A DNA stretch of 64,000 bases from Coriobacteriia bacterium (GTDB lineage Bacteria; Actinomycetota; Coriobacteriia; Anaerosomatales; JAAXUF01): positions 62,001 through 126,000 of the forward strand of contig JAAXUF010000002.1 in the NCBI GenBank assembly GCA_013336165.1. The letters are read 5' to 3'. Each line of letters starts with the position of its first letter. Positions within the stretch are counted from its first letter, which is position 1. The notes under the pieces are model-generated. The model searched no databases. It saw nothing but the letters and a program-made list of their open reading frames with translations, and had not been told where the DNA came from. Shown here in pieces: positions 16,297 to 25,274 of the stretch. Both the position numbers and the translations under genes were made by a program.

Positions 16297-16458
16297 CCTG
16301 CGGATGGCCGATGAACGATATATGCCGTCGGCATCAGCAGCCCTTGATACCGGTGACTAGATGTTTGGCGGAGAGTCTCGACGGGCGGGCGCTGTCCGAT
16401 GGGATCTGGCGCAGACCGGAGCGCGCAACGCTTCCGCACCGCCTATGCCCTGTGGTTT

Positions 16459-16534
16459 TGGTGCCCCCGACGGAATTCGAATCCGTGTTGCCGCCTTGAA
16501 AGGGCGGAGTCCTTGGCCGCTAGACGACGGGGGC
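16459..16534 (-). tRNA. tRNA-Glu (anticodon TTC)
   Basis: Cloverleaf on the minus strand: acceptor GCCCCCG/CGGGGGC, anticodon loop CTTTCAA, T-loop with GATTCGAAT, discriminator A and encoded CCA. Anticodon TTC reads GAA/GAG. Confidence 0.95.
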
Positions 16535-16562
16535 GTATGGGTCCTGCACGTGCATTTCGCGC

Positions 16563-16638
16563 TGGTGGGCCGTGCGGGGTTCGAACCTGCGACCTTGGGA
16601 TTAAAAGTCCCCTGCTCTGCCAGCTGAGCTAACGGCCC
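16563..16638 (-). tRNA. tRNA-Lys (anticodon TTT)
   Basis: Cloverleaf on the minus strand: acceptor GGGCCGT/ACGGCCC, D arm AGCTCAGCTGG, anticodon loop CTTTTAA, T-loop GGTTCGAACC, encoded CCA. Anticodon TTT reads AAA/AAG. It lies 28 bp upstream of tRNA-Glu in the transcription direction, so the two are probably co-transcribed. Confidence 0.95.
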
Positions 16639-16780
16639 TCGCGCGACAAACAGGCCAACGCGTTGGCAAGTTTACCTGCGTACCCTTGCGGGGTCAACGC
16701 ACGATTTCTGAATCGCAGCCGAGAAGCGGGCCGAGAGCCAAGCGCATGCTAGGATTATCGCAGATCAGAGGAGGTTTTAC

Positions 16781-17803
16781 ATGACATCCGTGCTCAACCA
16801 TTGGCTCATCGCTATCGCGGTCCTCGCGGGTTCGTTCGTAGTCGGCCTCGCGCTGGACGCGGCATGCGTCGCGCTGCTCCGGCAGGGCCTCGGCCGAGGC
16901 CACCGCGCCCGTCTCGCAATCGCGAAGGCGCTGCGCGGGCAGCCGGAGGTGTGGGCTGTCCTGATCGGCGAAGCGGTGTTGCAGCCGTTCGCGTTTCTCT
17001 CGCAGAATCCGCAGACCTGGATCGGCCGAACGGTGGTCATACTGGCGACGATCTCGGTCACGCTGTTCCTCGCCCGGCTGGCAGGCTCGCTCATCCGAGC
17101 GTACCTGAGCCTGGACAACGTTTCGGCACCCAGCGGAAGCATCTTCGTGAACCTCGCGCGGATGGTGATCTGGGCGATAGGCCTCACATTCGTACTGGGC
17201 GCCCTCGGCGTGCAGATCGGGCCGCTCGTAGCGTCTCTCGGCGTCGTGGGTCTGGCAGTCTCGCTGGGACTACAAGACACGCTCGCCAATTTCTTCAGCG
17301 GTCTTCAGATCACGCTCTCGCGGCAGATTCAACCAGGTGAGTACATTCGCCTCAACACCGGCGAGGAGGGCACCGTGACCGACGTCACGTGGCGCAACAC
17401 GACCATCCGCTCGCCGGGCGACGACCTCCTCATGGTGCCCAACTCGGTGATCGCACGCGCGCTCATCACCAACTTCACCGCCGAGAACGAGGAGCACACT
17501 ACGGCGATTCCGTTCACCGTCGCGTACGGCAGCGACCTCGATCGCGTGCGCGTCATCGCGGTGCAGGTCGCGCGCGACGTGCGAGACTCGGCCCCGGGTG
17601 CGATCCGCTCCTTCGAGCCGACATGCAGGTTCCGCGCCATGGGCGCCGACGGCAGCATCTCGGCAGTGGTCACGATCCGCGTCGAGCGCTACCAAGAACG
17701 GCTACCGGTCGTCTCCGAAGTTGTCGAACGGCTCCATAAGGCGCTTGGCGAAGCCGAGATCAAGCCGGGCGCGGCTGCGGCCGTCGCGAGCAAGCCAGCG
17801 TGA
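16781..17803 (+). CDS. Small-conductance mechanosensitive channel (MscS family)
   Basis: 340 residues. Three N-terminal membrane helices are followed by the glycine/alanine-rich pore helix LVASLGVVGLAVSLGLQDTL and the beta domain (EEGTVTDVTWRNTTIRSP, then LMVPNSVIARALITNF), typical of MscS. It opens on membrane tension to release solutes under hypo-osmotic shock. ATG 16781 has the strong site AGAGGAGG. A second tension-gated channel, MscL, lies at 41652, so the organism has both safety valves. Confidence 0.92.
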   Translation: MTSVLNHWLIAIAVLAGSFVVGLALDAACVALLRQGLGRGHRARLAIAKALRGQPEVWAVLIGEAVLQPFAFLSQNPQTWIGRTVVILATISVTLFLARLAGSLIRAYLSLDNVSAPSGSIFVNLARMVIWAIGLTFVLGALGVQIGPLVASLGVVGLAVSLGLQDTLANFFSGLQITLSRQIQPGEYIRLNTGEEGTVTDVTWRNTTIRSPGDDLLMVPNSVIARALITNFTAENEEHTTAIPFTVAYGSDLDRVRVIAVQVARDVRDSAPGAIRSFEPTCRFRAMGADGSISAVVTIRVERYQERLPVVSEVVERLHKALGEAEIKPGAAAAVASKPA

Positions 17804-17838
17804 GATAAGCAGCGTCGACTCCAACAAAGCCGGGAAGC

Positions 17839-18357
17839 CTACCTCGCCCCCCACAGCAGCTCGTGCAGCGCGGTGAGTGAGGCAAGCGCGCTGGTGCCCC
17901 AGTCGTCAAACTGGAACGACCACTCCCACGCAGCCTCTTGCAGCCTGCCGGCGTCGAAATGCTTGCTGCCACCCGACAGCACCGTCGCCGCGTCCAGCAA
18001 CCCCTGCGCGGCGGCCTCGGCCAGGTCCTCGAGGGATTCCTCGTCGACGTCGCCTTCAGGCTGCGCGGCCTCGATGGAGATGGCGAGGCGCTCGGCCAAA
18101 GCGAGCGCGGCTGTCTCGGCCTCATCAGGATCGATGTCGCTCAAGCCGAGATCCACGGCGTCGGCCCAGAATGCTTCGCCGCCGGCACCCTCGTAGATGT
18201 CGCCTGCACTCGGCGCGGTCACGCCCGCGGTGTAGATGAACGTGACGGCGCGGCGCAGTTCCTCGGCGAACTCAGCATCGGTGCGATCTCCGCCGATCAG
18301 GTCATCGAGCCGGCGAACCAGCTCGCGGAATCCGGTCCAGTCGAAGTTGTCGGCCAT
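17839..18357 (-). CDS. DUF5063-type protein
   Basis: 172 residues from ATG 18357 (site AAAAGGAGC). Acidic and mainly helical, without signal or membrane segment. The C-terminal motif WEWSFQFDDWGTSALASL, followed by TALHELLW, resembles the conserved end of DUF5063 proteins, whose function is unknown. It lies 28 bp downstream of purH on the same strand, so it is likely the last gene of that transcript. It also converges on the MscS gene with a 35-bp gap. Confidence 0.6.
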   Translation of the reverse strand: MADNFDWTGFRELVRRLDDLIGGDRTDAEFAEELRRAVTFIYTAGVTAPSAGDIYEGAGGEAFWADAVDLGLSDIDPDEAETAALALAERLAISIEAAQPEGDVDEESLEDLAEAAAQGLLDAATVLSGGSKHFDAGRLQEAAWEWSFQFDDWGTSALASLTALHELLWGAR

Positions 18358-18385
18358 TGTAGCGCTCCTTTTCATCTTTCGGGTT

Positions 18386-19951
18386 CTAGTGGCGGAAGTG
18401 ACGGCGGCCGGTGAAGACCATCGCCACGCCCAGTTCATCGGCTTTTGCAATGCTCTCGTCATCGCGAATCGAACCACCGGGCTGGATGAGTGCGGTCACT
18501 CCCGCAGCCGCGACAACCTCAAGGGTGTCGGCGAAGGGCAGATACGCATCGCTGGCGCACACGGAACCCACAGCCTGCTCCCCCGCCATCTCGACAGCGA
18601 TGCGCGCCGAGTTCACACGGTTCATCTGCCCGGCGCCAACGCCGATGGACACGTTGTCCTTCACAAGCACGATTGCATTGCTCTTCACGGTCTTGCAGAC
18701 GCGCAGCGCGAATATCAGCTGCTCCATCTCTGCCGCCGAGGGCTCGCGCTTGGTGGCCACGCGGAACTCCTCGGGCATCTCAACAACCGCGTCCGACTCT
18801 TGCACGAGCAGGCCGCCTTCGACCGAACGTCGGTCGACGGAGCCGCCGGCCGGGCGCACGCCGCCCGTGCGCAGAACGCGCAGGTTGGGCTTCTTGGCAA
18901 GCATCTCGAGCGCGTCGGTGTCATAGCCGGGTGCGATCATCACCTCGACGAACTGCTTGTTCTCGTTGATCGCCTCAATGACACTGACCGGCACTGTGCG
19001 ATTGAACGCCATGACTCCACCGTACGCCGAGACGGGATCGGCAGCCTGGGCGCGGCGATATGCGACCGTGAGATCCGCGTCTACACAGGTGCCACAGGGA
19101 TTCGTGTGCTTGACGATGACGCAGGCCGGCTCGGCGAACTCTCGCACGGCGGCCCAGCAGGCGTCGGTGTCGAGGAAGTTGTTGTAGGAGAGCTCCTTGC
19201 CTTGAAGCTGCTCGGCGCGAGCGAGCGTGTGCTCAGCGGCGTCGGCGAAGCGGTAGAACGCGGCGGCCTGGTGCGGATTCTCGCCGTAGCGCAGGTCCTG
19301 CGCTTTAGTCAGGCGCAGGCGCACCTCGTCAGGAAAGGCGGTATCGGCGGCGCCGGAGAGGTACTGCCAGATCTGGGTGTCATAGTGGCTGGTGAGGCGG
19401 AAGACCTCGGTCGCGAGCGCGGCGCGTGTGTCGGCCGTGGTTGCGCCGTCATTGACGCGCATCTCGGCGAGGATCGCGTCGTAGTCGGCCGGGCTTGTGA
19501 CGACCGTGACGCTCGCGTGGTTCTTAGCCGCCGAGCGAAGCATCGACGGGCCGCCGATGTCGATGTTCTCGATCGCCTCGGCGAGGGTGACGCCTGGCTT
19601 GGCGACAGTAGCCTCGAACGCGTAGAGGTTGACGCACACGAGGTCGATCATGCCGATGCCATGCTTCTCGGCAGCGGCCATATGCTCGGGCACGTCTCGG
19701 CGAGCAAGAAGGCCGCCGTGCACGCGCGGGTGCAGCGTCTTGACGCGACCGTCCATCATCTCGGGGAAGCCCGTCAGATCGTCGATGGGGCGAACCGGCA
19801 CGCCGGCGTCGGCCAAAGCCTTCGCGGTGCCACCGGTCGAGACGATCTCGACGCCAAACTCGTCGGCAAGAACGCGGCAGAAGTCGACGACCCCCGTCTT
19901 GTCGGTAACGGACACGAGCGCCCGCTTGATGCTGACCCTATCGCTTGCCAC
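18386..19951 (-). CDS. purH: Bifunctional AICAR formyltransferase / IMP cyclohydrolase
   Basis: 521 residues, the usual PurH length. N-terminal IMP cyclohydrolase (MGS-like) domain with ALVSVTDKTGVVDFCR and VSTGGTAKAL, plus RVKTLHPRVHGG. C-terminal AICAR transformylase with LRYGENPHQAAAFYR, CVIVKHTNPCG and SDAYLPFADTLE. It catalyses the last two steps of IMP synthesis. I prefer GTG 19951 because the GAGGG site is correctly spaced from it; GTG 19957 is only 1 nt from that site. It is not directly adjacent to the other pur genes: a terminator and a binding-protein gene lie between. Confidence 0.95.
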   Translation of the reverse strand: MASDRVSIKRALVSVTDKTGVVDFCRVLADEFGVEIVSTGGTAKALADAGVPVRPIDDLTGFPEMMDGRVKTLHPRVHGGLLARRDVPEHMAAAEKHGIGMIDLVCVNLYAFEATVAKPGVTLAEAIENIDIGGPSMLRSAAKNHASVTVVTSPADYDAILAEMRVNDGATTADTRAALATEVFRLTSHYDTQIWQYLSGAADTAFPDEVRLRLTKAQDLRYGENPHQAAAFYRFADAAEHTLARAEQLQGKELSYNNFLDTDACWAAVREFAEPACVIVKHTNPCGTCVDADLTVAYRRAQAADPVSAYGGVMAFNRTVPVSVIEAINENKQFVEVMIAPGYDTDALEMLAKKPNLRVLRTGGVRPAGGSVDRRSVEGGLLVQESDAVVEMPEEFRVATKREPSAAEMEQLIFALRVCKTVKSNAIVLVKDNVSIGVGAGQMNRVNSARIAVEMAGEQAVGSVCASDAYLPFADTLEVVAAAGVTALIQPGGSIRDDESIAKADELGVAMVFTGRRHFRH

Positions 19952-19983
19952 TGGCACTCCCTCTTCATTCGCAGACTAACGGT

Positions 19984-20010
19984 ACCGGGCCGCTTCGCGA
20001 GCGGCCCGGT
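19984..20010 (-). terminator. Terminator hairpin after binding-protein gene
   Basis: Perfect 11-bp stem (ACCGGGCCGCT with AGCGGCCCGGT), 5-nt loop, 44 bp past the stop of the substrate-binding-protein gene and ahead of purH. No strong T-tract. Confidence 0.65.
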
Positions 20011-20053
20011 GAGTGTCTCGTATCGAATTGTAGCTGTTTTGGGGCGGCGCGCT

Positions 20054-21196
20054 CTACTGTATCTGCTTCCAGACGCCGTTGGTCACGCGGTACTGCGAGA
20101 TGACCTGCGTTTTGTTGTCGCCGTTCGCGTCGAACGCGATGGTACCGGTGACGCCTTCGATCGATCCGTTGCGAACTGCATTCATGACCGCTGTGTGGTC
20201 CGTGCCGACCTTCAGTACCGCCGAGATGATCGCGTTGGCGGCGTCATACGCATAGGAATCGTAGGCCTCGGGACTCTTGTTGTACTTTGCCTTGTACTTG
20301 GCGAGGAACTCGGTGCCCTTGGGCTGCTGCTCCAACGGGAGTCCCAGCGCGGTCGCAACATCGCCTTCGGAGGCCGCCCCCGCGTTCTTGATGTAGTCCG
20401 CCGAGTAAATCATGTCGCCGCCGATGAGCGGGATCTTCATGCCAGCCTGCTTGGTCTGCTTGGTGAGAAGCGTTCCCTGGTTAACGGAACCAGCGAAGTA
20501 GATGGCTTCGGGCGCCTTCGGCTTGATGCGAAGAACAAGCGAGTTAAAGTCGTTCTCGTTGGAACTTACGTGCTCCTCGGCCACAACGGTTCCGCCTGCT
20601 GCCGTATAGGCTTTGATGAACTGAGCCGCAAGGCCTTGCCCGTACGGAGTTCCGTCGTCGACCACGGCGACCTTCTTGAAGCCGAGCGTACCGGCAACAA
20701 GTTTACCCGCAGCCGCTCCCTGTGCATCGTCCTTGGCGACAACGCGGTCCACGTTGGGCAGGCCGTTTGCGGTCAGCGCCGGATTCGACGAAACCGAGAC
20801 CATCGCGAGGTTCGACTTGTTGTAGACCGGAGCGGCAGGAATCGAACAACCGGAGTTGAAATGACCGACCACGCCCACAACTTTCGTATCGCTTGCGATC
20901 AGGTTGGCGACGTTGACCGCCTGCTTGGGATCGCCCATGTCGTCCTGCGCGGACAACTCGAACGTGATGCCCTTCGCCTTGACGTCGGCTGAAGCGTTGG
21001 CCTCGTCGACCGCCAGCTGGGCGGCACGGCGCATGCCCTCACCGTAGATGGCGTTGTCGCCGGTGAGCGGAGCCGCAAAGCCGATCTTGACGACCTGTGC
21101 AGATGATGCCGATTTCGACGTGCAGCCCGTAAGAGCGGCTGCGCCGAGAACAAACGCCGCGCCGGCAGTGGCGAGGATTCGAACTGTGCGATTCAT
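20054..21196 (-). CDS. Branched-chain amino acid-type ABC substrate-binding lipoprotein
   Basis: 380 residues. Lipoprotein signal with lipobox ALTGC (about residue 24), then a periplasmic-binding type I fold: VKIGFAAPLTGDNAIYGEGM, VVGVVGHFNSGCSIPAAPVY, FKKVAVVDDGTPYGQGLA, YDSYAYDAANAI. This matches LivJ/LivK/BraC, which deliver Leu/Ile/Val or related compounds to a LivHMGF permease. No permease or ATPase of that type is in the window, so it is an orphan here: it may serve a transporter elsewhere or act as a sensor. ATG 21196, site AGGGAAGG. Confidence 0.9.
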   Translation of the reverse strand: MNRTVRILATAGAAFVLGAAALTGCTSKSASSAQVVKIGFAAPLTGDNAIYGEGMRRAAQLAVDEANASADVKAKGITFELSAQDDMGDPKQAVNVANLIASDTKVVGVVGHFNSGCSIPAAPVYNKSNLAMVSVSSNPALTANGLPNVDRVVAKDDAQGAAAGKLVAGTLGFKKVAVVDDGTPYGQGLAAQFIKAYTAAGGTVVAEEHVSSNENDFNSLVLRIKPKAPEAIYFAGSVNQGTLLTKQTKQAGMKIPLIGGDMIYSADYIKNAGAASEGDVATALGLPLEQQPKGTEFLAKYKAKYNKSPEAYDSYAYDAANAIISAVLKVGTDHTAVMNAVRNGSIEGVTGTIAFDANGDNKTQVISQYRVTNGVWKQIQ

Positions 21197-21308
21197 GGGG
21201 TTCCTTCCCTCTATGGATCGGTTGAATGCTCCAACCGACAAGAAGTGAATATAGCAGGGCGATACCAGCCAGTAAACGTGTTAGGGTCGTCATGAGTACA
21301 CATTCGGG

Positions 21309-22028
21309 CTAGATACTCGTGTTGACGCCCCAGATATCTGCGAACATCCCCGCCACGATGCCGAACAGCTCTCCCCCGCGCCCGCGCACCGGCGCCGCTC
21401 CCCCATAGGCGTTCGTGAGGAAGGCTTCGTCGGCAGATTCGAGGCGATCCCAGCTCAAGGGCTCCACGCGCACTCGCAGGTTCGCCTCCGCAGCGCGCTC
21501 GAGCACGAACGCGCGCCCGACACCGGGTACGGCCGGGGGCGCTGGTGGCGTGACGAGCGCGCCACTCTCGGCGATCCAGACGGTGGCGGTGCTGCCGTCG
21601 AGGACGAAGCTGTCAGGGCCGACCAGCACCGCCTGGTGCGCGCCGAGCGCCTTTGCGCGGCGGTGAGCGTCGTCGTAGGCCGAGCGGTCAGCGGGCTTCG
21701 CGGGGCCGGGAGGCAGGGTAGGCCCGGCATCGACGTCGACGCGTGCGACCACGAGCCCGCGGGGCACATCGAGCGAAGAGAGCCGCCGAGAGACCTCGGC
21801 GGTGACGGTGCCATCTTCGCGCACAACGACGGTCAGCCGGGCTCGGCGCGTGGGAGCCTCGGCCCACTCGGCAGCGGCTGCGAACGCGCGGTCCTCGGCG
21901 AGCGAAAGCAGCTCCTCGCCGCAGCCTCCGGCCGCAAGCCGCGTGCGGTGAAAGCGCCACAGAGGCACTGCGCCGCCCACCACCCGGCAGGTCTCCTTCA
22001 GCGCGACCGAGAGGACACCTGCACTCAT
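21309..22028 (-). CDS. Class IV aminotransferase (PabC/Ilv-like)
   Basis: 239 residues, PLP fold type IV. The features visible are the central block AVLVGPDSFVLDGSTATVWI and the terminal ESADEAFLTNAYGGAAPV region (in PabC, ..E.F.TNS..G..PV). The PLP lysine is less obvious than usual: AKPADRSAYDD sits where HK...R/NY is expected. Candidates are 4-amino-4-deoxychorismate lyase (folate) or a branched-chain/D-amino-acid aminotransferase. Its start overlaps the purN stop by 4 bp (ATGA), so it is translationally coupled to the purine cluster. That fits a folate role, since PurN and PurH use 10-formyl-tetrahydrofolate. Confidence 0.7.
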   Translation of the reverse strand: MSAGVLSVALKETCRVVGGAVPLWRFHRTRLAAGGCGEELLSLAEDRAFAAAAEWAEAPTRRARLTVVVREDGTVTAEVSRRLSSLDVPRGLVVARVDVDAGPTLPPGPAKPADRSAYDDAHRRAKALGAHQAVLVGPDSFVLDGSTATVWIAESGALVTPPAPPAVPGVGRAFVLERAAEANLRVRVEPLSWDRLESADEAFLTNAYGGAAPVRGRGGELFGIVAGMFADIWGVNTSI

Positions 22029-22648
22029 CGCGCCGGCTTGATCCGCACCTTGCGCCCGACGATCTCGACCCTGTCTTTGGCGATCAGCTGCAGCACCCGC
22101 GGATAGAGTTCGTGCTCGGCGGCGTGGATCTTGGCTTCGAGCGTCTCGAGCGTGTCGTCTTCGGCGATCTCGATTGGCCGCTGAGCGATGATGGGGCCGT
22201 CGTCGAAGACTTCGTTGGCGAAGTGCACGGTGACGCCGGTGACCTTCACGCCGAAGGCGAACGCGTCGGCGATGCCATGCGCGCCGGGGAAGCTCGGCAG
22301 GAGCGCCGGATGAATGTTGAGCACGCGGTTGGGGAACGCATCGAGCACCTCGGCGCCGAGAAGCCGCATGTAGCCGGCCATCACGACCCAGTCGACGCTG
22401 TGCGAGAGCAACTCGTCGCGGATGGCGGCGTTGTGCTCGGCGGGCGAGGCGTAGGCGGCGCGGTCGACATGCACCGCGGGGATCGAGTGCTCACACGCGC
22501 GGGTAAGGCCGTAGGCCGAGCCGCTGTTCGAGATCACCACGGCGACGTCCGCCGCCAGTGCGCCCGATTCGCTCGCGTCGATGATGGCCTGCAGGTTGGT
22601 GCCGGAGCCGGAGAGGAGCACCCCGAAGCGAGGGCGGCTCGGCGTCAT
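22025..22648 (-). CDS. purN: Phosphoribosylglycinamide formyltransferase (GART)
   Basis: 207 residues. FGVLLSGSGTNLQAIIDA near the N-terminus, the signature VLNIHPALLPSFPGAHG, TGVTVHFANEVFDDGPII with catalytic Asp, and DDTLETLEAKIHAAEHELYP. It transfers formyl from 10-formyl-THF to GAR. ATG 22648 overlaps the purM stop by 4 bp (ATGA). A longer frame upstream overlaps purM and is not supported. Confidence 0.95.
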   Translation of the reverse strand: MTPSRPRFGVLLSGSGTNLQAIIDASESGALAADVAVVISNSGSAYGLTRACEHSIPAVHVDRAAYASPAEHNAAIRDELLSHSVDWVVMAGYMRLLGAEVLDAFPNRVLNIHPALLPSFPGAHGIADAFAFGVKVTGVTVHFANEVFDDGPIIAQRPIEIAEDDTLETLEAKIHAAEHELYPRVLQLIAKDRVEIVGRKVRIKPAR

Positions 22649-23703
22649 CGGTAGACGACCTTGCCGCTGCCCTCGACGATCTCGCCGATCTCGAAGACGC
22701 GCTCGCCGCACTCGGTCAGGAGCGCCGCCGCCTTCGCGGCATGCTTCGCCTCAAGCACCAGCGCGAAGCCGATACCCATGTTGAACGTCCGAAGCGCCTC
22801 GTCCTCCGAGAGCCCCGCCGCCTCAATCGCGAGTTCGATGACCTTCGGCACAGACCATGAGCCGCGAACCACCGCAGCGTCACACGTCTTTGGCAGCGCG
22901 CGATCGAGGTTCTCGGTTATGCCACCGCCGGTGATGTGCGCCATCGCCCTCACGGGCACGCCCGCGCGCAGCACACGCAGGATCGCGTCCACATAGATGC
23001 GCGTAGGCGTCAGAAGCGCCTCGGCGAGCGTGGCGCCCCCCAGATCGACGCGCGGCAGCTCGAGCTCGCCCTCGTGCCCCTCAACCAGCACACGCCTTAT
23101 GAGCGAGTAGCCGTTCGAGTGCAGCCCGCTGGAAGCCACGCCGAGAATGACGTCGCCGGGCACCACTGTGCTGCCATCTACCATCGCGGGCCGGTCGACG
23201 ATCCCGACGCAGAAGCCGGAGAGGTCGTAGTCGTCGTCAGGCATGATGCCGGGATGCTCGGCCATCTCGCCGCCCACGAGCGAGCAGCCGGCCTGGCGGC
23301 AGCCCTCGGCGATGCCGGTGACGATCTCGGCGACCGTGTCGCTCTTGAGCTTGCCGATTGCCACGTAGTCAAGGAAGAAGAGCGGCTCGGCGCCGCAGCA
23401 CAGGATGTCGTTGACGCACATGGCGACGAGGTCGATGCCTACGGTGTCGCTGCGTCCGACCAGCTGCGCAAGCTTGAGCTTGGTGCCCACGCCGTCGGTG
23501 CCGGAGACTAGGATCGGGTCGTCCATGCCCTTTGCCGCGGCAATCGAGAACATGCCGCCAAACCCACCGATGTCGCCGATAACCTCGCGGCGGTATGTGG
23601 AGCGCACGGCGTCTCGGATCGCGTCGACCGCTCTCGCGCCCTCGGCGGTGTCGACGCCGGCGTCGCGGTAGGTTGTCTGGCGGGTGTCGTTGTTGTCGGC
23701 CAT
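22645..23703 (-). CDS. purM: Phosphoribosylformylglycinamidine cyclo-ligase (AIR synthetase)
   Basis: 352 residues. TYRDAGVDTAEGARAVDAI, GGFGGMFSIAAAKG, the ATP-site block LVSGTDGVGTKLKLA, CVNDILCCGAEPLFFLDYVA, and VRAMAHITGGGITENLDRAL. It makes aminoimidazole ribonucleotide from FGAM. It begins 3 bp after purF and overlaps purN, forming a tight purF-purM-purN block. Confidence 0.96.
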   Translation of the reverse strand: MADNNDTRQTTYRDAGVDTAEGARAVDAIRDAVRSTYRREVIGDIGGFGGMFSIAAAKGMDDPILVSGTDGVGTKLKLAQLVGRSDTVGIDLVAMCVNDILCCGAEPLFFLDYVAIGKLKSDTVAEIVTGIAEGCRQAGCSLVGGEMAEHPGIMPDDDYDLSGFCVGIVDRPAMVDGSTVVPGDVILGVASSGLHSNGYSLIRRVLVEGHEGELELPRVDLGGATLAEALLTPTRIYVDAILRVLRAGVPVRAMAHITGGGITENLDRALPKTCDAAVVRGSWSVPKVIELAIEAAGLSEDEALRTFNMGIGFALVLEAKHAAKAAALLTECGERVFEIGEIVEGSGKVVYR

Positions 23704-23706
23704 CCT

Positions 23707-25164
23707 CTAGCACTCCTCCAGCGCAAGTTTGCCCGCTTTGACGGAATCCGGTATCTCGATCGGATAGTCACCGTTGAAGCACGCGAGGCAGAACGTATCG
23801 TGGGGAGAACCGGCCGCCTCGACCATGCCCTCGAGCGACAGATACGCGAGCGAATCCGCGCCGATGTGCTCGCGGATCTCCTCGACCGTCTTCATCGCGC
23901 CGATGAGCTGCTCTTGCGTGTCCGTGTCGATGCCGTAGAAGCACGGCCACACGACAGGCGGCGAAGTGATGCGCATGTGCACCTCGGCCGCACCGTTGTC
24001 ACGCAGCAGTTTGACGAGTTTCTTCGTCGTGTTGCCGCGCACTATCGAATCGTCGACAACCACTAGTCGCTTGCCGGTGATCGCGTGCTTGAGCGGGTTG
24101 AGTTTCAGGCGGATGCCCTGTTGGCGAATCGTTTGGCTCGGCGAGATGAAGGTTCGACCGATGTAGCGGTTCTTCGCGAGTCCCTCGCCGTACGGCACGC
24201 CGCTCGCCTGCGCGTACCCGATCGCCGCCGGCGTCCCGGAGTCAGGCACACCGATCACAATGTCCGCCGCAACGGGCGCCTCTTTCGCAAGCGTCGCCCC
24301 CATGCGCTGGCGCACCTCGTAAAGCGAGCAGTCGCCCATCTCAGAATCGGGCCGCGCGAAGTACACGAACTCGAACATGCACAGCGAGGGTTTCTCGGCA
24401 GGGATGGCCTGCTCTGCCTCGACGCCGTCGGCCGAGATCTTGAGCATCTCCCCCGGCGCGACGTCGCGGACGAACTCTGCGCCGACGATGTCGAGCGCGC
24501 ACGTCTCGCTGGCTACGACCCATCCGCGATCATCACCCAGCTTGCCGAGCACGAGCGGCCGCACACCGTGCGGGTCGCGAAACGCGTAGACAGCGCTCTC
24601 GGTCATGAGCACGACGGCGTAGGCGCCGGTGATGTAGCCCATCGTGCGGCGGATGCCTTCGCGGATGTGGTTGGTCTCCTGCGTGAAATAGCCGACGAGC
24701 GTCGCGACGACCTCAGAGTCGGTTGTGGAGCGAAAGCGGATGCCGCGGTCCTTGAGCGCCTCGCGAAGTTCGTGCGTGTTGACGAGGTTGCCGTTGTGGG
24801 CCAGCGCAATGACCTGGTGGCCGATCGTCGAGAGATGCGGCTGCGCATTCTCCCAGCTGGTCGAAGAACCGGTGGTCGAGTAGCGCGTGTGCCCGATAGC
24901 GACACTGCCTGTAAGCGAGTCGAGGTCGCTCTCCGTGAAGACGCGCGACACCAAACCGAGGTTCTTTGTGACGGTGACGTTTTCTCCGTCGCCTGCGGCA
25001 ATCCCCGCGGACTCCTGGCCGCGATGCTGCAGCGCGTGCAGGCCGAAGTATGTGAGTCTGGCGACATCTTCTCCCGGTGCGTACACCGCGAAAACCCCGC
25101 AAGCTTCTTCGGGTCGATCGGGACGGTCGTCGTCGAGAAAGTCGAACGTGCAGTCAACGCTCAT
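23707..25164 (-). CDS. purF: Amidophosphoribosyltransferase
   Basis: 485 residues. A short propeptide precedes catalytic Cys in EEACGVFAVYAP, to be exposed by removal of about 20 residues. Ntn-glutaminase domain with TYFGLHALQHRGQESAGI and IGHTRYSTTG, then the phosphoribosyltransferase domain with VIGVPDSGTPAAIGYA and PRPP loop LVVVDDSIVRGNTTKKLV. It catalyses the first committed step of purine synthesis, PRPP plus Gln to phosphoribosylamine. A C-terminal CFNGDYPIEIPD with several Cys nearby is compatible with the 4Fe-4S-type B. subtilis class. Confidence 0.96.
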   Translation of the reverse strand: MSVDCTFDFLDDDRPDRPEEACGVFAVYAPGEDVARLTYFGLHALQHRGQESAGIAAGDGENVTVTKNLGLVSRVFTESDLDSLTGSVAIGHTRYSTTGSSTSWENAQPHLSTIGHQVIALAHNGNLVNTHELREALKDRGIRFRSTTDSEVVATLVGYFTQETNHIREGIRRTMGYITGAYAVVLMTESAVYAFRDPHGVRPLVLGKLGDDRGWVVASETCALDIVGAEFVRDVAPGEMLKISADGVEAEQAIPAEKPSLCMFEFVYFARPDSEMGDCSLYEVRQRMGATLAKEAPVAADIVIGVPDSGTPAAIGYAQASGVPYGEGLAKNRYIGRTFISPSQTIRQQGIRLKLNPLKHAITGKRLVVVDDSIVRGNTTKKLVKLLRDNGAAEVHMRITSPPVVWPCFYGIDTDTQEQLIGAMKTVEEIREHIGADSLAYLSLEGMVEAAGSPHDTFCLACFNGDYPIEIPDSVKAGKLALEEC

Positions 25165-25274
25165 GCGGCGGGCGCCTCACAGTGTGGCTTGAACGAGGGG
25201 GCTCTTGATGCGGGTAGGATACCATGATTGTGCACGTCTGCGCCGCTCGGCCGCCTGCCGAAAACGCCTAAACG

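Noticed and set aside
16459-16638. tRNA pair as integration site of a genomic island
   Set aside because: Both tRNAs are intact, and no integrase or duplicated tRNA 3' end is seen on either side in the window.
18236-20992. Very long plus-strand open frame (918 codons) opposite purH and the binding-protein gene
   Set aside because: It is the antisense shadow of two clear minus-strand genes. Its translation is low-complexity Arg/His/Asp-rich with no family features.
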